From assembly GCA_902806085.1 (NCBI GenBank), contig CADCVH010000102.1, positions 62,001-126,000 of the forward strand: 64,000 bases of DNA, given 5' to 3'. Positions 45,232 through 54,515 of the stretch are shown here, in pieces. The position numbers were made by a program, and so were the translations under genes. This stretch comes from an uncultured Rubrobacteraceae bacterium. Lineage in GTDB: Bacteria > Actinomycetota > Rubrobacteria > Rubrobacterales > Rubrobacteraceae. The notes under the pieces were generated by a model that was not told the origin of the DNA, searched no databases, and saw only the letters and a program-made list of their open reading frames with translations. Each line of letters starts with the position of its first letter. Position 1 is the stretch's first letter.

Positions 45232-47922
45232 TTGACGGCTCCCGGCCAACGGGATTTCACGTACAGACCCTTCTTCGAAGACGCGCCCGACGGCATGCTG
45301 ATGGTTTCCGAGGGGGGAAGGTTGCTGGACGCCAACCCGCTGGCGTGCGCGCTTCTCGGTCGGACCCGGGAGGAGCTCTTGAGGGCCGACCTCCGCGCTG
45401 TCGCGGATCCCACCGACCGCGCGTGGGAAGAAGCTCTATCCGAACGCGGGGTGGGGGGGGCACGACAGCTCCGGTTCGTGGGGCGCGGAGGCGGCGCTTT
45501 CGAAGCCTGGGTCGCGTTTACGCGGCCGGCGCGGGCCAGCGACAGGCAGTTCGGCTTGATCTTCCGGAAACTCGCGGGAGACGGGGCCGGATCCGAGGCA
45601 CGAAACAACGCTGCCCGGGTAGACGGGGTTCTCTTCGAAAACGGTCCCAACCCGATTATCCTCTACGAGGCGGGCGACACCATCTGCTATGCGAGCCCCT
45701 CGGTTGAGCGACTCCTGGGCTACGAGCCGGATGAGCTCACCGGGGTCTCCATCTCTGATGTCGTGCATCCCGATGATCTCGGGCTAGCCGCCCGGGAGAC
45801 GCAGAAGACGGCCAGCGTCCCGGGCAGGCAGCCCCTGACGCTGCGCTACCGGCACAAGGACAGCTCTTGGGTCCGAATGGATAGCATGGCAACCGACGTG
45901 CTCCACGACCCGGACGTCGAGGGCATGGTAATCGACGGCCACGACGTGGCGGAGCGTGGGCAAGAAGAAGAGGCGCCACGCCGGGGCGAAAGACGCAACC
46001 TCATGCTCGTCAGCGACCCCACGCGGGCTATGACCGTCCTGGAGCCGGATGCGACCTTCAGGTACGTCAGCCCTGCAGCCCAAAGGGCGCTCGGCTACGC
46101 CCCCGAAGAACTCGTCGGGCGAGACGCCCTGGGCTACGTACACCAGGAGGACAGGAGGCAAGCCCGAGAGATCCTCGAAACGGCCATTAGGCAGGGCAGC
46201 GCGGCCGAAGTCTCTGCGGAATTGCGACTAGAACATGGGGACGGGTCCTGGCACCATTTCCGGATGAAGATAGTCGACTCCCCTGACGGGCCAGGTGTCG
46301 GCGCTTTGGTGGCCGAACTCAAGGACGTTACGGAGCAAAAGGAGACCGAGGAGGCACTGCGCCAGAGCGAAGGGCGCTACCGCGCGGTGGTCGATCAGAC
46401 CAACGAGGGCGTCTACCTCGCGGACGCGGGAACGATGCGAGTCCTCGAGGCCAACAAGGCCTTACAGGAGACCTTAGGGTACACGGAAGAGGAACTGCGG
46501 CGGTTGACGCTCTACGACCTCGTGGCCGACGACCGGGCCGGCGTGGACGAGTACGTGCGCCGCACGCTTCAGGAGAAGCGCAGCCACATCGATGAGAGGA
46601 AATACCGCCGTAAGGATGGCTCCCTAGCCTGCGTCGAGGAGTACGCGGGAATCGTACCCCACGAAGGAACTGAAGTGCTGTGTGTGGTCGTCGACGACGT
46701 CACCGAGCGCAAGCGCACGGAGGAAAACCTCAGGCGCAGCCTCGGTGTGCTGCTAGCTTTGCGCGAGGCCGGCCAGGTACTGGGCTCGACCCTGGAGGCG
46801 GAGGAGATAGTCACCCGGCTGCTGATGATCATGCGCGGCGTCTCCGGCTTGACGGCAGCGGTCATAAGCGTCGAGAACGAACTTGGCCAGCCCCGTATCT
46901 GGCGTGAGGTGGGGCTGGAGGGACTGTGGCGCCGGGCCCGTTACGCCCCGCAGGCCGAGGAGGCCCGGCGTGCGGTGCTGGACGCCGGCGAGCACCAGCT
47001 CTTCCGCTTGCGGGGTCCAGAAAGCTCGGGCCAGCTCGTGGGATTGTGCCTGCCGCTGCGGATGAAAGACCGGATCGCCGGCGTGCTCGAGGCGTACGGC
47101 CCGGAGTCTTTAGCCGGCGAGGACGCCGTCGAGATCCTGCGCAGCCTGGCCGCCCAGGCCGCTAGCGCGCTGGAGAACGCCAGGCTCTACGGGGAGCTCG
47201 CCGAGCGCGAGAGACGGCTCGCGGACCTGATCGGTCAACTCTTCACCGCCCAGGAGGAGGAGCGTCGCCGCGTCGCCTACGAGGTGCACGACGGCCTCGC
47301 CCAGGTCGCCGCCGCCGCCCACCAGCACCTGCAGGGCTTCGCCAGGTTTTACCCTCCGGGCTCCGAAGACGGCCGGGCGCTGCTGTCGCAGGCCTTGGAG
47401 CTCGTCCAGCGTACGGTGGGGGAGGCGCGACGGGTGATCGCCAACCTCCGACCGACCGCGCTCGACGACTTTGGACTCGGGACCGCGCTCCGCATCGAGG
47501 CGGACCGTCTGCGTGCCGAGGGCTACCGGATCGACTATGAGAACAACCTCGGCGAGGACGAGAGGCTGCCGGTGGCCGTCGAGACGGCGCTCTTCCGCAT
47601 CACCCAGGAGGCGCTCACGAACGTCCGCAGGCACGCCAACACGCGGCGCGTGCGCGTGACGCTCGACCGGCTAAGGGGTCGGGTCCACCTGAACATCCGC
47701 GACTGGGGACGGGGCTTCGACCCTGAGGTTCCCCGGGTTGGGGACGGCCCGGGGGAGAGGGTGGGCTTGAACAGCATGCAAGAGCGGGTGGCTCTTCTCG
47801 GCGGCAGCTTCTTGGTGCAGAGCCGTCCCGGCGGTGGCGTCCTGGTGACGGTCGAAGTCCCTCTGTCCCCGGAGGATCCAGACAGGGAAGGCGATCCAAT
47901 CGCTTCGAGAGACCGTATGTAG
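45232..47922 (+). CDS. Sensor histidine kinase, PAS4-GAF-HisKA_3-HATPase (NarX/DegS type)
   Basis: From TTG 45232 the product has 896 residues; the frame is open back to 45079, so a longer start is possible. Four PAS domains span about 1-510 (with YRPFFEDAPDGMLMVS, FENGPNPIILY, TVLEPDATFRYVSP and VVDQTNEGVYLAD). A GAF domain follows (525-690), then the HisKA_3 segment EEERRRVAYEVHDGLAQVAAA carrying the phosphorylated His near residue 735. The HATPase domain has RITQEALTNVRRHA, RDWGRGFDPE and GLNSMQERVALLGG. No membrane helices are present. The response regulator begins 4 bp after the stop, giving a standard NarL-type pair. Confidence 0.9.
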   Translation: MTAPGQRDFTYRPFFEDAPDGMLMVSEGGRLLDANPLACALLGRTREELLRADLRAVADPTDRAWEEALSERGVGGARQLRFVGRGGGAFEAWVAFTRPARASDRQFGLIFRKLAGDGAGSEARNNAARVDGVLFENGPNPIILYEAGDTICYASPSVERLLGYEPDELTGVSISDVVHPDDLGLAARETQKTASVPGRQPLTLRYRHKDSSWVRMDSMATDVLHDPDVEGMVIDGHDVAERGQEEEAPRRGERRNLMLVSDPTRAMTVLEPDATFRYVSPAAQRALGYAPEELVGRDALGYVHQEDRRQAREILETAIRQGSAAEVSAELRLEHGDGSWHHFRMKIVDSPDGPGVGALVAELKDVTEQKETEEALRQSEGRYRAVVDQTNEGVYLADAGTMRVLEANKALQETLGYTEEELRRLTLYDLVADDRAGVDEYVRRTLQEKRSHIDERKYRRKDGSLACVEEYAGIVPHEGTEVLCVVVDDVTERKRTEENLRRSLGVLLALREAGQVLGSTLEAEEIVTRLLMIMRGVSGLTAAVISVENELGQPRIWREVGLEGLWRRARYAPQAEEARRAVLDAGEHQLFRLRGPESSGQLVGLCLPLRMKDRIAGVLEAYGPESLAGEDAVEILRSLAAQAASALENARLYGELAERERRLADLIGQLFTAQEEERRRVAYEVHDGLAQVAAAAHQHLQGFARFYPPGSEDGRALLSQALELVQRTVGEARRVIANLRPTALDDFGLGTALRIEADRLRAEGYRIDYENNLGEDERLPVAVETALFRITQEALTNVRRHANTRRVRVTLDRLRGRVHLNIRDWGRGFDPEVPRVGDGPGERVGLNSMQERVALLGGSFLVQSRPGGGVLVTVEVPLSPEDPDREGDPIASRDRM

Positions 47923-47926
47923 AGGC

Positions 47927-48631
47927 GTGGAAACCCGTCTAAAGAGAGAAGAGCCGGCACGGCTCGTCATCGCCGACGACCACGCCTTCGTCCGGTCCGG
48001 GATAAAGGTGATGCTCTCCGGGGAGGCCGGCCTGCGGATCGTGGGCGAGGCGGCCGACGGGCAGGAGGCGCTGGATATCTGCGGTCGCGAGCGGCCGGAC
48101 CTCCTCCTCATGGACGTGCGTATGCCCCGAATGGACGGGCTGACGGCGACCCGCTCGATAAAGCGCAGCTTCCCGGAGATCAGCGTCCTCATCCTCACGA
48201 TGCACGAGAACGAGGACTACCTGCTGGAGGCCGTGAAGGCCGGCGCCGCAGGCTACGTGTTGAAAGACGCCCCGCAAGACGAGCTCGTCACCGCCATCCG
48301 CAAGGTGCTCGAAGGCGAAACCACGCTGAACCGCAGGCTCGCCACCAGGCTGTTAAAGCGGCTGGCCAACGACGCCCGCGGCGCCGCGGCGCCGCGCACC
48401 GGGGTCGAGCGTATCGCTCCCGCGCAGGCGCTGACGGCGCGGGAGCTCGAGGTGCTGGAGCACGTCGCGCTTGGGCAGACCAACCGGGAGATCGCCGAGG
48501 AGTTCGTCATAAGCGTGGGCACCGTAAAGAACCACGTCGAGCACATAATCGCCAAGCTTGAGGCCTCGGACCGCACCCAGGCGGTCGTGCGCGCGCTCGA
48601 GCTGCGCCTCATCGACTTCCCGCGCCGCTAG
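47927..48631 (+). CDS. NarL/FixJ-family response regulator
   Basis: A 234-residue regulator. The receiver domain (12-130) has ADDHAFVRSG, the phosphoacceptor Asp in LLLMDVRMPRMDG and the Lys in YVLKDAPQ. The LuxR-type helix-turn-helix (165-230) has LTARELEVLEHVALGQTNREI and GTVKNHVEHI. GTG 47927 follows the kinase stop by 4 bp, so the two are co-translated partners. Targets are unknown. A decayed copy of a related receiver domain is found at about 54,310-54,470. Confidence 0.95.
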   Translation: METRLKREEPARLVIADDHAFVRSGIKVMLSGEAGLRIVGEAADGQEALDICGRERPDLLLMDVRMPRMDGLTATRSIKRSFPEISVLILTMHENEDYLLEAVKAGAAGYVLKDAPQDELVTAIRKVLEGETTLNRRLATRLLKRLANDARGAAAPRTGVERIAPAQALTARELEVLEHVALGQTNREIAEEFVISVGTVKNHVEHIIAKLEASDRTQAVVRALELRLIDFPRR

Positions 48632-48655
48632 CCTGCCGCCCGCCGGCGACCAACA

Positions 48656-49168
48656 ATGTGCTACCCGGCGGGTAGGCAAAGACCCGAGCCTGACGCATCA
48701 TCCTTCTACGTGATGGAGAAGTGTCGTGCTGTTCCGACGAATAGGGCGGCGATTGGTGCTGTCCCCGCCGCGGCAGTGGTCGTAGTGGGCGAGGACTCCA
48801 TCGTCGGCCGCGCTCTGGAGCTGTTACTTCGCGGCTCGGGGTACGATGTGAGATTCGAGGTCTTGCACGCCTTCGACGCAAGGCGGGTTCTCCGAAAGCC
48901 CGGCCTGGTCTTGGTTGCCCCGGGGCTCGATGCGTGGGACCGCGAGACGGTCCTGTCCTCCGTCGTGCCCGCGTGCCACAACCGCGACCTGCCCGTCCTG
49001 GAGCTCGTGCCCGTCACCGCCTCCCGCTCCCGGCCTGGTGAGGGGCATACCCTCATCCTATGGCCCTGCAAGACTGAGTACCTGGAGCGCGAGATAGAGG
49101 TCGCCCTGCTCAAAGCAGAGGGCTGCGTCGGTGAGGCAACAACCGCCCGAGAGGAGGATCGCACATGA
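48656..49168 (+). CDS. Hypothetical receiver-like protein, 170 aa
   Basis: Residues 35-150 have the alternating pattern of a receiver fold (AAVVVVGEDSIVGRALELLLRGSGYDV, LVLVAPGLDAW, LPVLELVPV). The usual acidic pocket and Lys are not clear; APGLD occupies the phosphoacceptor region. It follows the NarL regulator by 24 bp on the same strand. The start is uncertain: ATG 48656 has a poor ribosome site and ATG 48713 is the alternative. The family is not recognised; a pseudo-receiver partner of the two-component pair is an inference. Confidence 0.55.
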   Translation: MCYPAGRQRPEPDASSFYVMEKCRAVPTNRAAIGAVPAAAVVVVGEDSIVGRALELLLRGSGYDVRFEVLHAFDARRVLRKPGLVLVAPGLDAWDRETVLSSVVPACHNRDLPVLELVPVTASRSRPGEGHTLILWPCKTEYLEREIEVALLKAEGCVGEATTAREEDRT

Positions 49169-49200
49169 TCGATGTCACCGCCCATCGTCCTCATTTGTAA
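49165..49200 (+). CDS. Very small ORF overlapping the upstream stop (11 aa)
   Basis: ATG 49165 overlaps the preceding TGA as ATGA and has a good AGGAGG site 9 bases upstream. It encodes only MIDVTAHRPHL before TAA. It could be a truncated downstream gene, a leader peptide or chance. Confidence 0.3.
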   Translation: MIDVTAHRPHL

Positions 49201-49435
49201 ACAAGGGGCTGGCGTCGCAGCGGCGATCTCCGTGGCGAGCATCCGGGTGGCGTACCCGATCGGCCCCTAGACCTTTTTGTACGGGAAGCGTTCTCGCAAA
49301 GCCGAACGCCCCAGATAACGCCTCGCCCACGGACGGCCGACTAACCCACCAGAACCAGGCAGAGCGCGTCTAAACCGCTAAATTGGCATCCTCTAGTTCG
49401 GTCGGCGGGCGCGGCGCCGCCCGTTACCGGCCCGT

Positions 49436-49774
49436 TCAGCCTGTTCTTCTTGGCCTCCGTTCGGCCTCGTCGACGATCTCAAGTAGCACGTTCAAGGTCG
49501 GGTTGCTCTGCTCGAAACTGCGCCCGTCGAAGCTCACGACCGTCGGCCGGGAGGGGTCCGTGGGCAGTTCGATCCAGGTTACCCATTTCCCGGTGTCCGC
49601 GGAGCCCGGCCTGCTGGAAATGATCACCTGCGGATCGAAGCGCACCATCTCCTCTTCTAGGCCGGAGGGCACGGTCGTAGAGACCCGGGTGCCAGGACGT
49701 AGAGCCTGGAAGCCGGCTGCCAGCACCTCCCGGTAGGCGCGATATTCGTCTTCCAGAGCGACCAGAACCCTCAT
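49436..49774 (-). CDS. Hypothetical protein, 112 aa
   Basis: From ATG 49774 with AGGAG about 11 bases upstream, the product starts MRVLVALEDEYRAYREVLAAGF. It continues with GLEEEMVRFDPQVIISSRP, WVTWIELP, VVSFDGRSF and a tail NPTLNVLLEIVDEAE. The secondary-structure rhythm resembles a shortened receiver-type alpha/beta fold. I recall similar small proteins in Rubrobacter-type genomes but know no function. A 16-bp palindrome lies 56 bases upstream. Confidence 0.65.
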   Translation of the reverse strand: MRVLVALEDEYRAYREVLAAGFQALRPGTRVSTTVPSGLEEEMVRFDPQVIISSRPGSADTGKWVTWIELPTDPSRPTVVSFDGRSFEQSNPTLNVLLEIVDEAERRPRRTG

Positions 49775-50499
49775 TTGCACCGACTCTCCTAGAACTACCC
49801 AAAAGTACCAACACGCTGCCAGACGCGCGTGTGCCGTTTGGCACATTAGTAACCGGTCATCGGAAATAGCAGCTGGCCCCTCATGGGGGGGGCGTTGCAG
49901 CGCTTTCGCGTCCACCGGTCGAGAAGTGTCCGGCCGCGCATCGAAGTACGATCGGCCTCGGATACGCGCCAGGTAGCCCATGTGCTCCAACGCCCCTAGG
50001 CAGCCGGCGTAGGTGTTGGTCGTCTGCTCGACGTCTTCGAGGAAGAAATCCGGCTTTCCCCGGGCCGACCTTAGCCTGGTCCCCGCCCGCGGTCCCGCCT
50101 GCCGGATCCCCACGCCCACCATAGGCCTCCGCTTACCACTGGAGGCTTGTGGTTATCTCGCCTCTAAGGACGCCTGCCGCCCATCGCGCGGTCTGCTCTC
50201 CCGCGCGATCGTCGCGTCGCCTCCCTTATACGACGTGCTCCTCCGCAACGCTCGTCCCACCGACGTCGGCCACTGATGGTAAGAGCGGTCATCGCCACCC
50301 CGCCAAACGCATGGGCCAGGTTTTGGGTGTTTGCCGCTGCTTCGCCGTAGCATGCGGTCGCAGCGCCGGTGGCCCAGGGAAAGGACATGCCGGGGTTGAA
50401 ACATCGTGGGCCGAGAGGGATTGAAATACCCTGCGGCAGGTCTCGCCCCAGCCAAATGTGCCACATGGCTGATGCGTCCGGTGGGGCTAATTTTTTAAC
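49775..50499. other. Non-coding interval, 725 bp
   Basis: No supported gene is present. A minus frame at 50164-50466 and others lack ribosome sites and family features. TTGAAAC-like words at about 50,396 and 50,423 do not form a repeat array. Confidence 0.45.
49830..49845. promoter_or_regulatory. Perfect 16-bp inverted repeat TGTGCC-GTTT-GGCACA
   Basis: TGTGCCGTTTGGCACA lies 56-71 bases upstream of the 112-aa gene start on the minus strand, where an operator overlapping a promoter would sit. Next to it, GGTTACTAA is found on the minus strand. Confidence 0.45.
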
Positions 50500-52056
50500 A
50501 TGCTTTTAATGCGGAAAGAGGTGGATACCGAGCTGAGTAGATCCGAAGGACGGCGGGATGCCTTGAGCGTAGCCCACGCCGAAAAGGACCACTTGGCTTG
50601 GTCTGTGGGGGCGGAGCGGGCCGTCGGTTCCGTGCCGGGGCGGCGGACGCAGGCTTGGAGGCAGAAGACCACGAACCTCGTTCTGGGCTTTTCCGACGTC
50701 GTGCTCGCGCTCGTAGTATGGGAGGCGGCGATCCTGATCCGGGCCGTCTGGACCACCGGGCCGGTCTCGGGCACCACGATCCTCGCTGGTGTCCTCCCCG
50801 GCGTGGCGGTGTGGATGGTACTGCGGGCCTTTTCGGGGCTGTACCCAGGGTACGGCCTTAACGCGGTAGACGAGTTGCGCCGTCAGACTTACGCGACGCT
50901 GGGGGCCTTCATGATAACCGCCACCTTCGCCGTGTTGCTGCAGGCCGGCAATACCATGTCTCGTTTCGTGCTCGTCACGGGGTTCCTGGCGCTCTCGCTG
51001 TTCGCCCCCCTCGTTCGACAGTTCACAAAATGGTGGCTTATGCGGGCGGGGCTGTGGGGCAAGCCGGTGGTGGTCTTTAGCTCAGGAGAACGGGGAAATC
51101 GGGTCGCCGCGCTGCTCTCGCGGGAATGGGGACTAGGGTACAAGCCACTCGCCGTATTCGGCAGCCATCCGGGTCAGAACAGAAGGCACTACGAGGCCAC
51201 ACCCGACGAGCAGAGCTTGGAGAGCGCGACCCTGCTGGCCCGAAGGTTCGGGGTGGACACCGTCATCTTCGCGATGCCGCACACCCGTCGGGAGCATTTG
51301 GCTAGGTTGGTCAACTGGGCAAGCTTCGACTTCCGGCACGTTACGGTGGTGCCTAACCTGGACGGTGTGGCGAACTCGGGGGTAGTCGCCAGGGACCTGG
51401 CCGGGGTCTTCGGGGTAGAGATCCGCTACAACCTGCTCGACCCTTGGGTCCGGCGCATCAAGAGGGCCCTGGATCTTCTGGCTACGGCCACGGGCGGGAT
51501 CCTTGTCTTGCCCCTGCTGTTGGTGCTCTGCATGCTGGTACGCTTGGAGTCGGGCGGGCCGGTTTTCTACGCGGATAAGCGGATGGGCCGCAACGGGGAA
51601 CCCTTCTCTTGCCTCAAGTTCCGGACCATGGTCCCCGACGCGGAGGGTGCGCTGCGCCGTATACTGGCGGAGGACCCGGAGGCCAGGGCGGAATACGCCA
51701 GGTATCACAAGCTGCGCGAGGACCCGCGTGTCACCCGAGTAGGCCGGTTCCTCAGGAAGACGAGCCTGGACGAGCTGCCGCAGCTGTGGAACGTTCTCAG
51801 GGGCGAGATGAGCCTGGTCGGTCCGAGGCCTTACTTGCCGCGGGAGTCCGAGGATATAGGGGTGACCCAGAGCGACATACTGCGCGTCTACCCCGGGATG
51901 ACCGGCCCGTGGCAGGTGGGCGGGCGGAGCAACACCTCTTTTGAGGACAGGGTGCGGATGGACGCCCACTACGTGCGGGACTGGTCGATATGGCTGGATC
52001 TGGTGCTGCTGGCCCGCACGGTCAAGACGCTCATGTCCGACCGGAGCGCGTTCTAG
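50500..52056 (+). CDS. Undecaprenyl-phosphate sugar-phosphate transferase (WbaP/polyprenyl glycosylphosphotransferase type)
   Basis: A 518-residue membrane enzyme. Four to five N-terminal helices (55-185) and a central Rossmann-like domain (195-325) precede the catalytic C-terminal domain (325-515). That domain has [87 protein letters not shown] and [13 protein letters not shown]. These are the signatures of the initiating transferase that puts the first sugar phosphate on the lipid carrier for exopolysaccharide or capsule synthesis. It opens the polysaccharide region. The ATG at 50500 or 50509 may be used; ribosome sites are weak. Confidence 0.92.
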   Translation: MLLMRKEVDTELSRSEGRRDALSVAHAEKDHLAWSVGAERAVGSVPGRRTQAWRQKTTNLVLGFSDVVLALVVWEAAILIRAVWTTGPVSGTTILAGVLPGVAVWMVLRAFSGLYPGYGLNAVDELRRQTYATLGAFMITATFAVLLQAGNTMSRFVLVTGFLALSLFAPLVRQFTKWWLMRAGLWGKPVVVFSSGERGNRVAALLSREWGLGYKPLAVFGSHPGQNRRHYEATPDEQSLESATLLARRFGVDTVIFAMPHTRREHLARLVNWASFDFRHVTVVPNLDGVANSGVVARDLAGVFGVEIRYNLLDPWVRRIKRALDLLATATGGILVLPLLLVLCMLVRLESGGPVFYADKRMGRNGEPFSCLKFRTMVPDAEGALRRILAEDPEARAEYARYHKLREDPRVTRVGRFLRKTSLDELPQLWNVLRGEMSLVGPRPYLPRESEDIGVTQSDILRVYPGMTGPWQVGGRSNTSFEDRVRMDAHYVRDWSIWLDLVLLARTVKTLMSDRSAF

Positions 52057-52093
52057 AGAGGCGCCCGCGACGGGGAGGGATCCTTAGGGCGTA

Positions 52094-53821
52094 GTGACAT
52101 TGAGCGACACCGAGTGGAACGACAGAGGAGCGGAGATCCGCTACCGGCGGCTCGTGGAGGAGGCCCCCGAGATCGTGGTGGTGCTGGACCCGGACCTCGT
52201 GGTGCGCTACGCGAGCCCCGCGGTCGGGCGGCTCCTGGGTCTCGACCCTCGCGGCGTCGCCGGCAATGCGCTCTCCGTGTTCCTGCACCCGGAAGACGGC
52301 GCCAGGGCACAGGACGTGTTCGCGGCTTCGGGCAGCCCGGGGTGCGGGCCAGGGCGCCCATCGTCCCCCTGCGAGTTGCGTGTCCGCCACGCCGACGGCT
52401 CGTGGCGCTGGTTCGAGGCGGTCGCGGCCGACCTGCTCGACGACGCGGGCGTCAGGGGCGTGGCGGTGTACTTGCACGACGTTACGGGGAGGCGGAAGTT
52501 GGGGGACCAGCTCGCGTACAGGGCGTTCCACGACCTGCTCACCGGCCTTCCGAACCGCGCGCTCTTCGAGGATCGCCTCGACCATGCCCTGGCCCGGGCC
52601 GAGAGGTACCGCGAGCCCGTGACGGTACTGTTCGTCGATCTCGACGACTTCAAGGCCGTCAACGACACTTTCGGCCACGGGGTCGGGGACGCGCTGCTTG
52701 TCGCCGTCGGCCGGCGGCTTGAGGCCGCCCTGAGGCCCGGTGACACGGTGTCCCGCCTCAGTGGAGACGAGTTCGCGGTGCTGCTCGAAGGCAGCGACGA
52801 ACCTATGGGGGTGGCCCGGACCATGGAGCGCCTCGCGCGTGCCCTGAAAGAGCCCGTCGCGGTGGGGGACCACACCTTGTTCGTGACCTCGAGCATCGGC
52901 GGGGTCACCGGAGAGCCCGGTGCTGATGGGGTGGAGGACCTGATCCGGAAGGCGGACGCGGCCATGTACAGGGCGAAGAGGGCCGGCAAGGACCGTTTCG
53001 AGCTTTTCCGCGAGGAAGCCTTGGAAGACGTTCGCGGTCGCATCTGGTTCGAGCAGGACCTCAAAGGCGCCCTAGAGAGAGGGGAGCTTGAGGTCCATTT
53101 CCAGCCCGGCGTGGACCTTAGCAGCGGCAAGATAGTTGGCATGGAGGCACTTCTCAGATGGGAGTACCCGTGGCGCGGTCAGGTCTCGCCCGCGGAGATC
53201 GTCGCCCGCGCGGAGATGAGCGGGCTCATCGGGGCGGTCGGGCGCCAGGTGCTGGAGAAGGCCTGTCGTCAGGGATCCTTCTGGCAGCAACGCTACCCCG
53301 AAGACCCGCCGCTCGTAAGCGTGAACCTCTCGGCGAAGCAGCTGCGCCAGCCTGGCCTGGCCGACGATGTCACCGTCGCGCTGCGAAACTCGGGCCTCGA
53401 CCCCGCCAACCTCGCGCTTGAGGCCGAGGAGGACTTCTCGGTGGGTGACGCGCCGCACGTGGCCCTCACGATCGAGAGGCTCAAAGGGCTTGGCGTCAGG
53501 CTCGTCGCCGACGACTTCGGGCGGGGTCGCTCCTCCCTCTCGTACCTCGGCCGGTTCCCGGTGGACCTGCTCAAGATTGGGCGCTCCTTCGTTGCGCAGC
53601 TCGGACGGGACGAGGACGGCGTGGCGAAGCTGGTCGGCGCGATGATAGGCTTCGCCCGGGCCATGGGCATCCGCACGGTTGCGGCGGGGGTCGAGACCGC
53701 GGAGCAGACGGCAAGCCTGCACGAGATGGGCTGCGAGCAAGCCCAGGGCTTCTATTTTTTCGAGCCGGCCCCGGCCGAGGCGGCGACCAACCTCCTCGAC
53801 AGCGACCGAGGGCTGGCGTAG
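52094..53821 (+). CDS. PAS-GGDEF-EAL protein with variant active sites (SGDEF; AAGVE)
   Basis: A 575-residue protein. A PAS domain (15-140, EEAPEIVVVLDPDLVVRYAS) is followed by GGDEF (145-310) whose active site is RLSGDEF (Ser223), with an RPGD inhibitory site; SGDEF enzymes are reported active in some bacteria. The EAL domain (325-565) keeps MEALLRW, VNLSAKQL and DDFG. It has DDFGRGRSS for DDFGTGYSS, LKIGRSF for LKIDRSF, and AAGVET for the conserved AEGVET (Ala531), so hydrolysis is doubtful. It is probably a cyclase with a c-di-GMP-binding EAL. It lies between the sugar-phosphate transferase (37 bp upstream) and the cupin (zero gap), suggesting polymer control in cis. Confidence 0.9.
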   Translation: MTLSDTEWNDRGAEIRYRRLVEEAPEIVVVLDPDLVVRYASPAVGRLLGLDPRGVAGNALSVFLHPEDGARAQDVFAASGSPGCGPGRPSSPCELRVRHADGSWRWFEAVAADLLDDAGVRGVAVYLHDVTGRRKLGDQLAYRAFHDLLTGLPNRALFEDRLDHALARAERYREPVTVLFVDLDDFKAVNDTFGHGVGDALLVAVGRRLEAALRPGDTVSRLSGDEFAVLLEGSDEPMGVARTMERLARALKEPVAVGDHTLFVTSSIGGVTGEPGADGVEDLIRKADAAMYRAKRAGKDRFELFREEALEDVRGRIWFEQDLKGALERGELEVHFQPGVDLSSGKIVGMEALLRWEYPWRGQVSPAEIVARAEMSGLIGAVGRQVLEKACRQGSFWQQRYPEDPPLVSVNLSAKQLRQPGLADDVTVALRNSGLDPANLALEAEEDFSVGDAPHVALTIERLKGLGVRLVADDFGRGRSSLSYLGRFPVDLLKIGRSFVAQLGRDEDGVAKLVGAMIGFARAMGIRTVAAGVETAEQTASLHEMGCEQAQGFYFFEPAPAEAATNLLDSDRGLA

Positions 53822-54244
53822 ATGCCGCCGACCGCGGGGCGTGGGTATCCGACGGAACGCGATATCGTCCGTCGCGAGAAACCCTGGGGCAGGTTCGAGC
53901 AGTACACGCACAACCTGCCCTCCACGGTCAAGATCATCACGGTCGCCCCCGGCGGCACGCTCTCGCGCCAGTACCACCACCACCGCGACGAGCTCTGGGT
54001 GGTGCTCGACCCGGGGGCGCGGGTGGAGATGGACGGGAAGCGCCTCTCGCCGGGGCCCGGGGAGAAGCTCTACATCCCCCGCGGGACGGTCCACAGGCTG
54101 TCGGCGGGGGGGGAGGGGCCGGTGCGGGTGCTAGAGATCTCCTTCGGCGAGTTCGAGGAGGAGGACATCGTGCGCCTCGAAGACGCCTACGGCCGCGCGG
54201 AGACGGATGCTCGGGACCCTCAGGACGCCGCCAGGCGTACGTAG
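53822..54244 (+). CDS. Phosphomannose isomerase type II-like cupin
   Basis: A 140-residue single-domain protein matching the C-terminal cupin of bifunctional mannose-1-phosphate guanylyltransferase/mannose-6-phosphate isomerase. REKPWGRFEQY, LSRQYHHHRDELWVVLDPGARV with the metal-binding His cluster, LYIPRGTVHRLSA and EEDIVRLEDAYGR are all present. It should interconvert fructose-6-phosphate and mannose-6-phosphate for GDP-mannose, or act on a related sugar. The ATG follows the preceding TAG directly. The guanylyltransferase half is absent from the window. Confidence 0.85.
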   Translation: MPPTAGRGYPTERDIVRREKPWGRFEQYTHNLPSTVKIITVAPGGTLSRQYHHHRDELWVVLDPGARVEMDGKRLSPGPGEKLYIPRGTVHRLSAGGEGPVRVLEISFGEFEEEDIVRLEDAYGRAETDARDPQDAARRT

Positions 54245-54309
54245 CGGCAGCGTGATGCCCTCCTCGCGTGCAAAGCCGACGCGCCTCTGGCGCCTCCGCC
54301 GCGGTGGTC

Positions 54310-54470
54310 GCGTCCCTGTCGCGAAGGGCCGGCTTCGCTTACCGGCGGATACCCCGCAGGGATGGCCTGACGACCGCGCGGTCGATCAAGCGACCTTCCC
54401 GAGATCAGCGCTCATGCTTACCGTGCGCGAGAAGGAAGATTATCCGCTGGATGCGATAACAACCCTCAGG
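54310..54470 (+). pseudogene. Decayed fragment of a NarL-type response regulator receiver domain
   Basis: Nucleotides 54346-54460 align over about 110 bases with 48119-48235 of the intact regulator gene. The remnant encodes RIPRRDGLTTARSIKR where the intact protein has RMPRMDGLTATRSIKR. After that a one-base change in length shifts the frame, and the rest (GAGATCAGCG, GAGAAGGA-GATTAT) matches only at DNA level. No helix-turn-helix part remains. This is the relic of a regulator beside the polysaccharide genes. Confidence 0.7.
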
Positions 54471-54515
54471 TAGCCGAAGCGTGGCGCCGGTGTCTCGACG
54501 CCGCGCTTCGGTGCC

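Noticed and set aside
50390-50430. GGTTGAAAC and GGATTGAAAT words resembling parts of a CRISPR repeat
   Set aside because: They occur once each, about 27 bases apart, with no repeated unit or spacer pattern.
50164-50466. Minus-strand 100-residue frame with some hydrophobic segments
   Set aside because: No ribosome site, no family motif and unusual composition.
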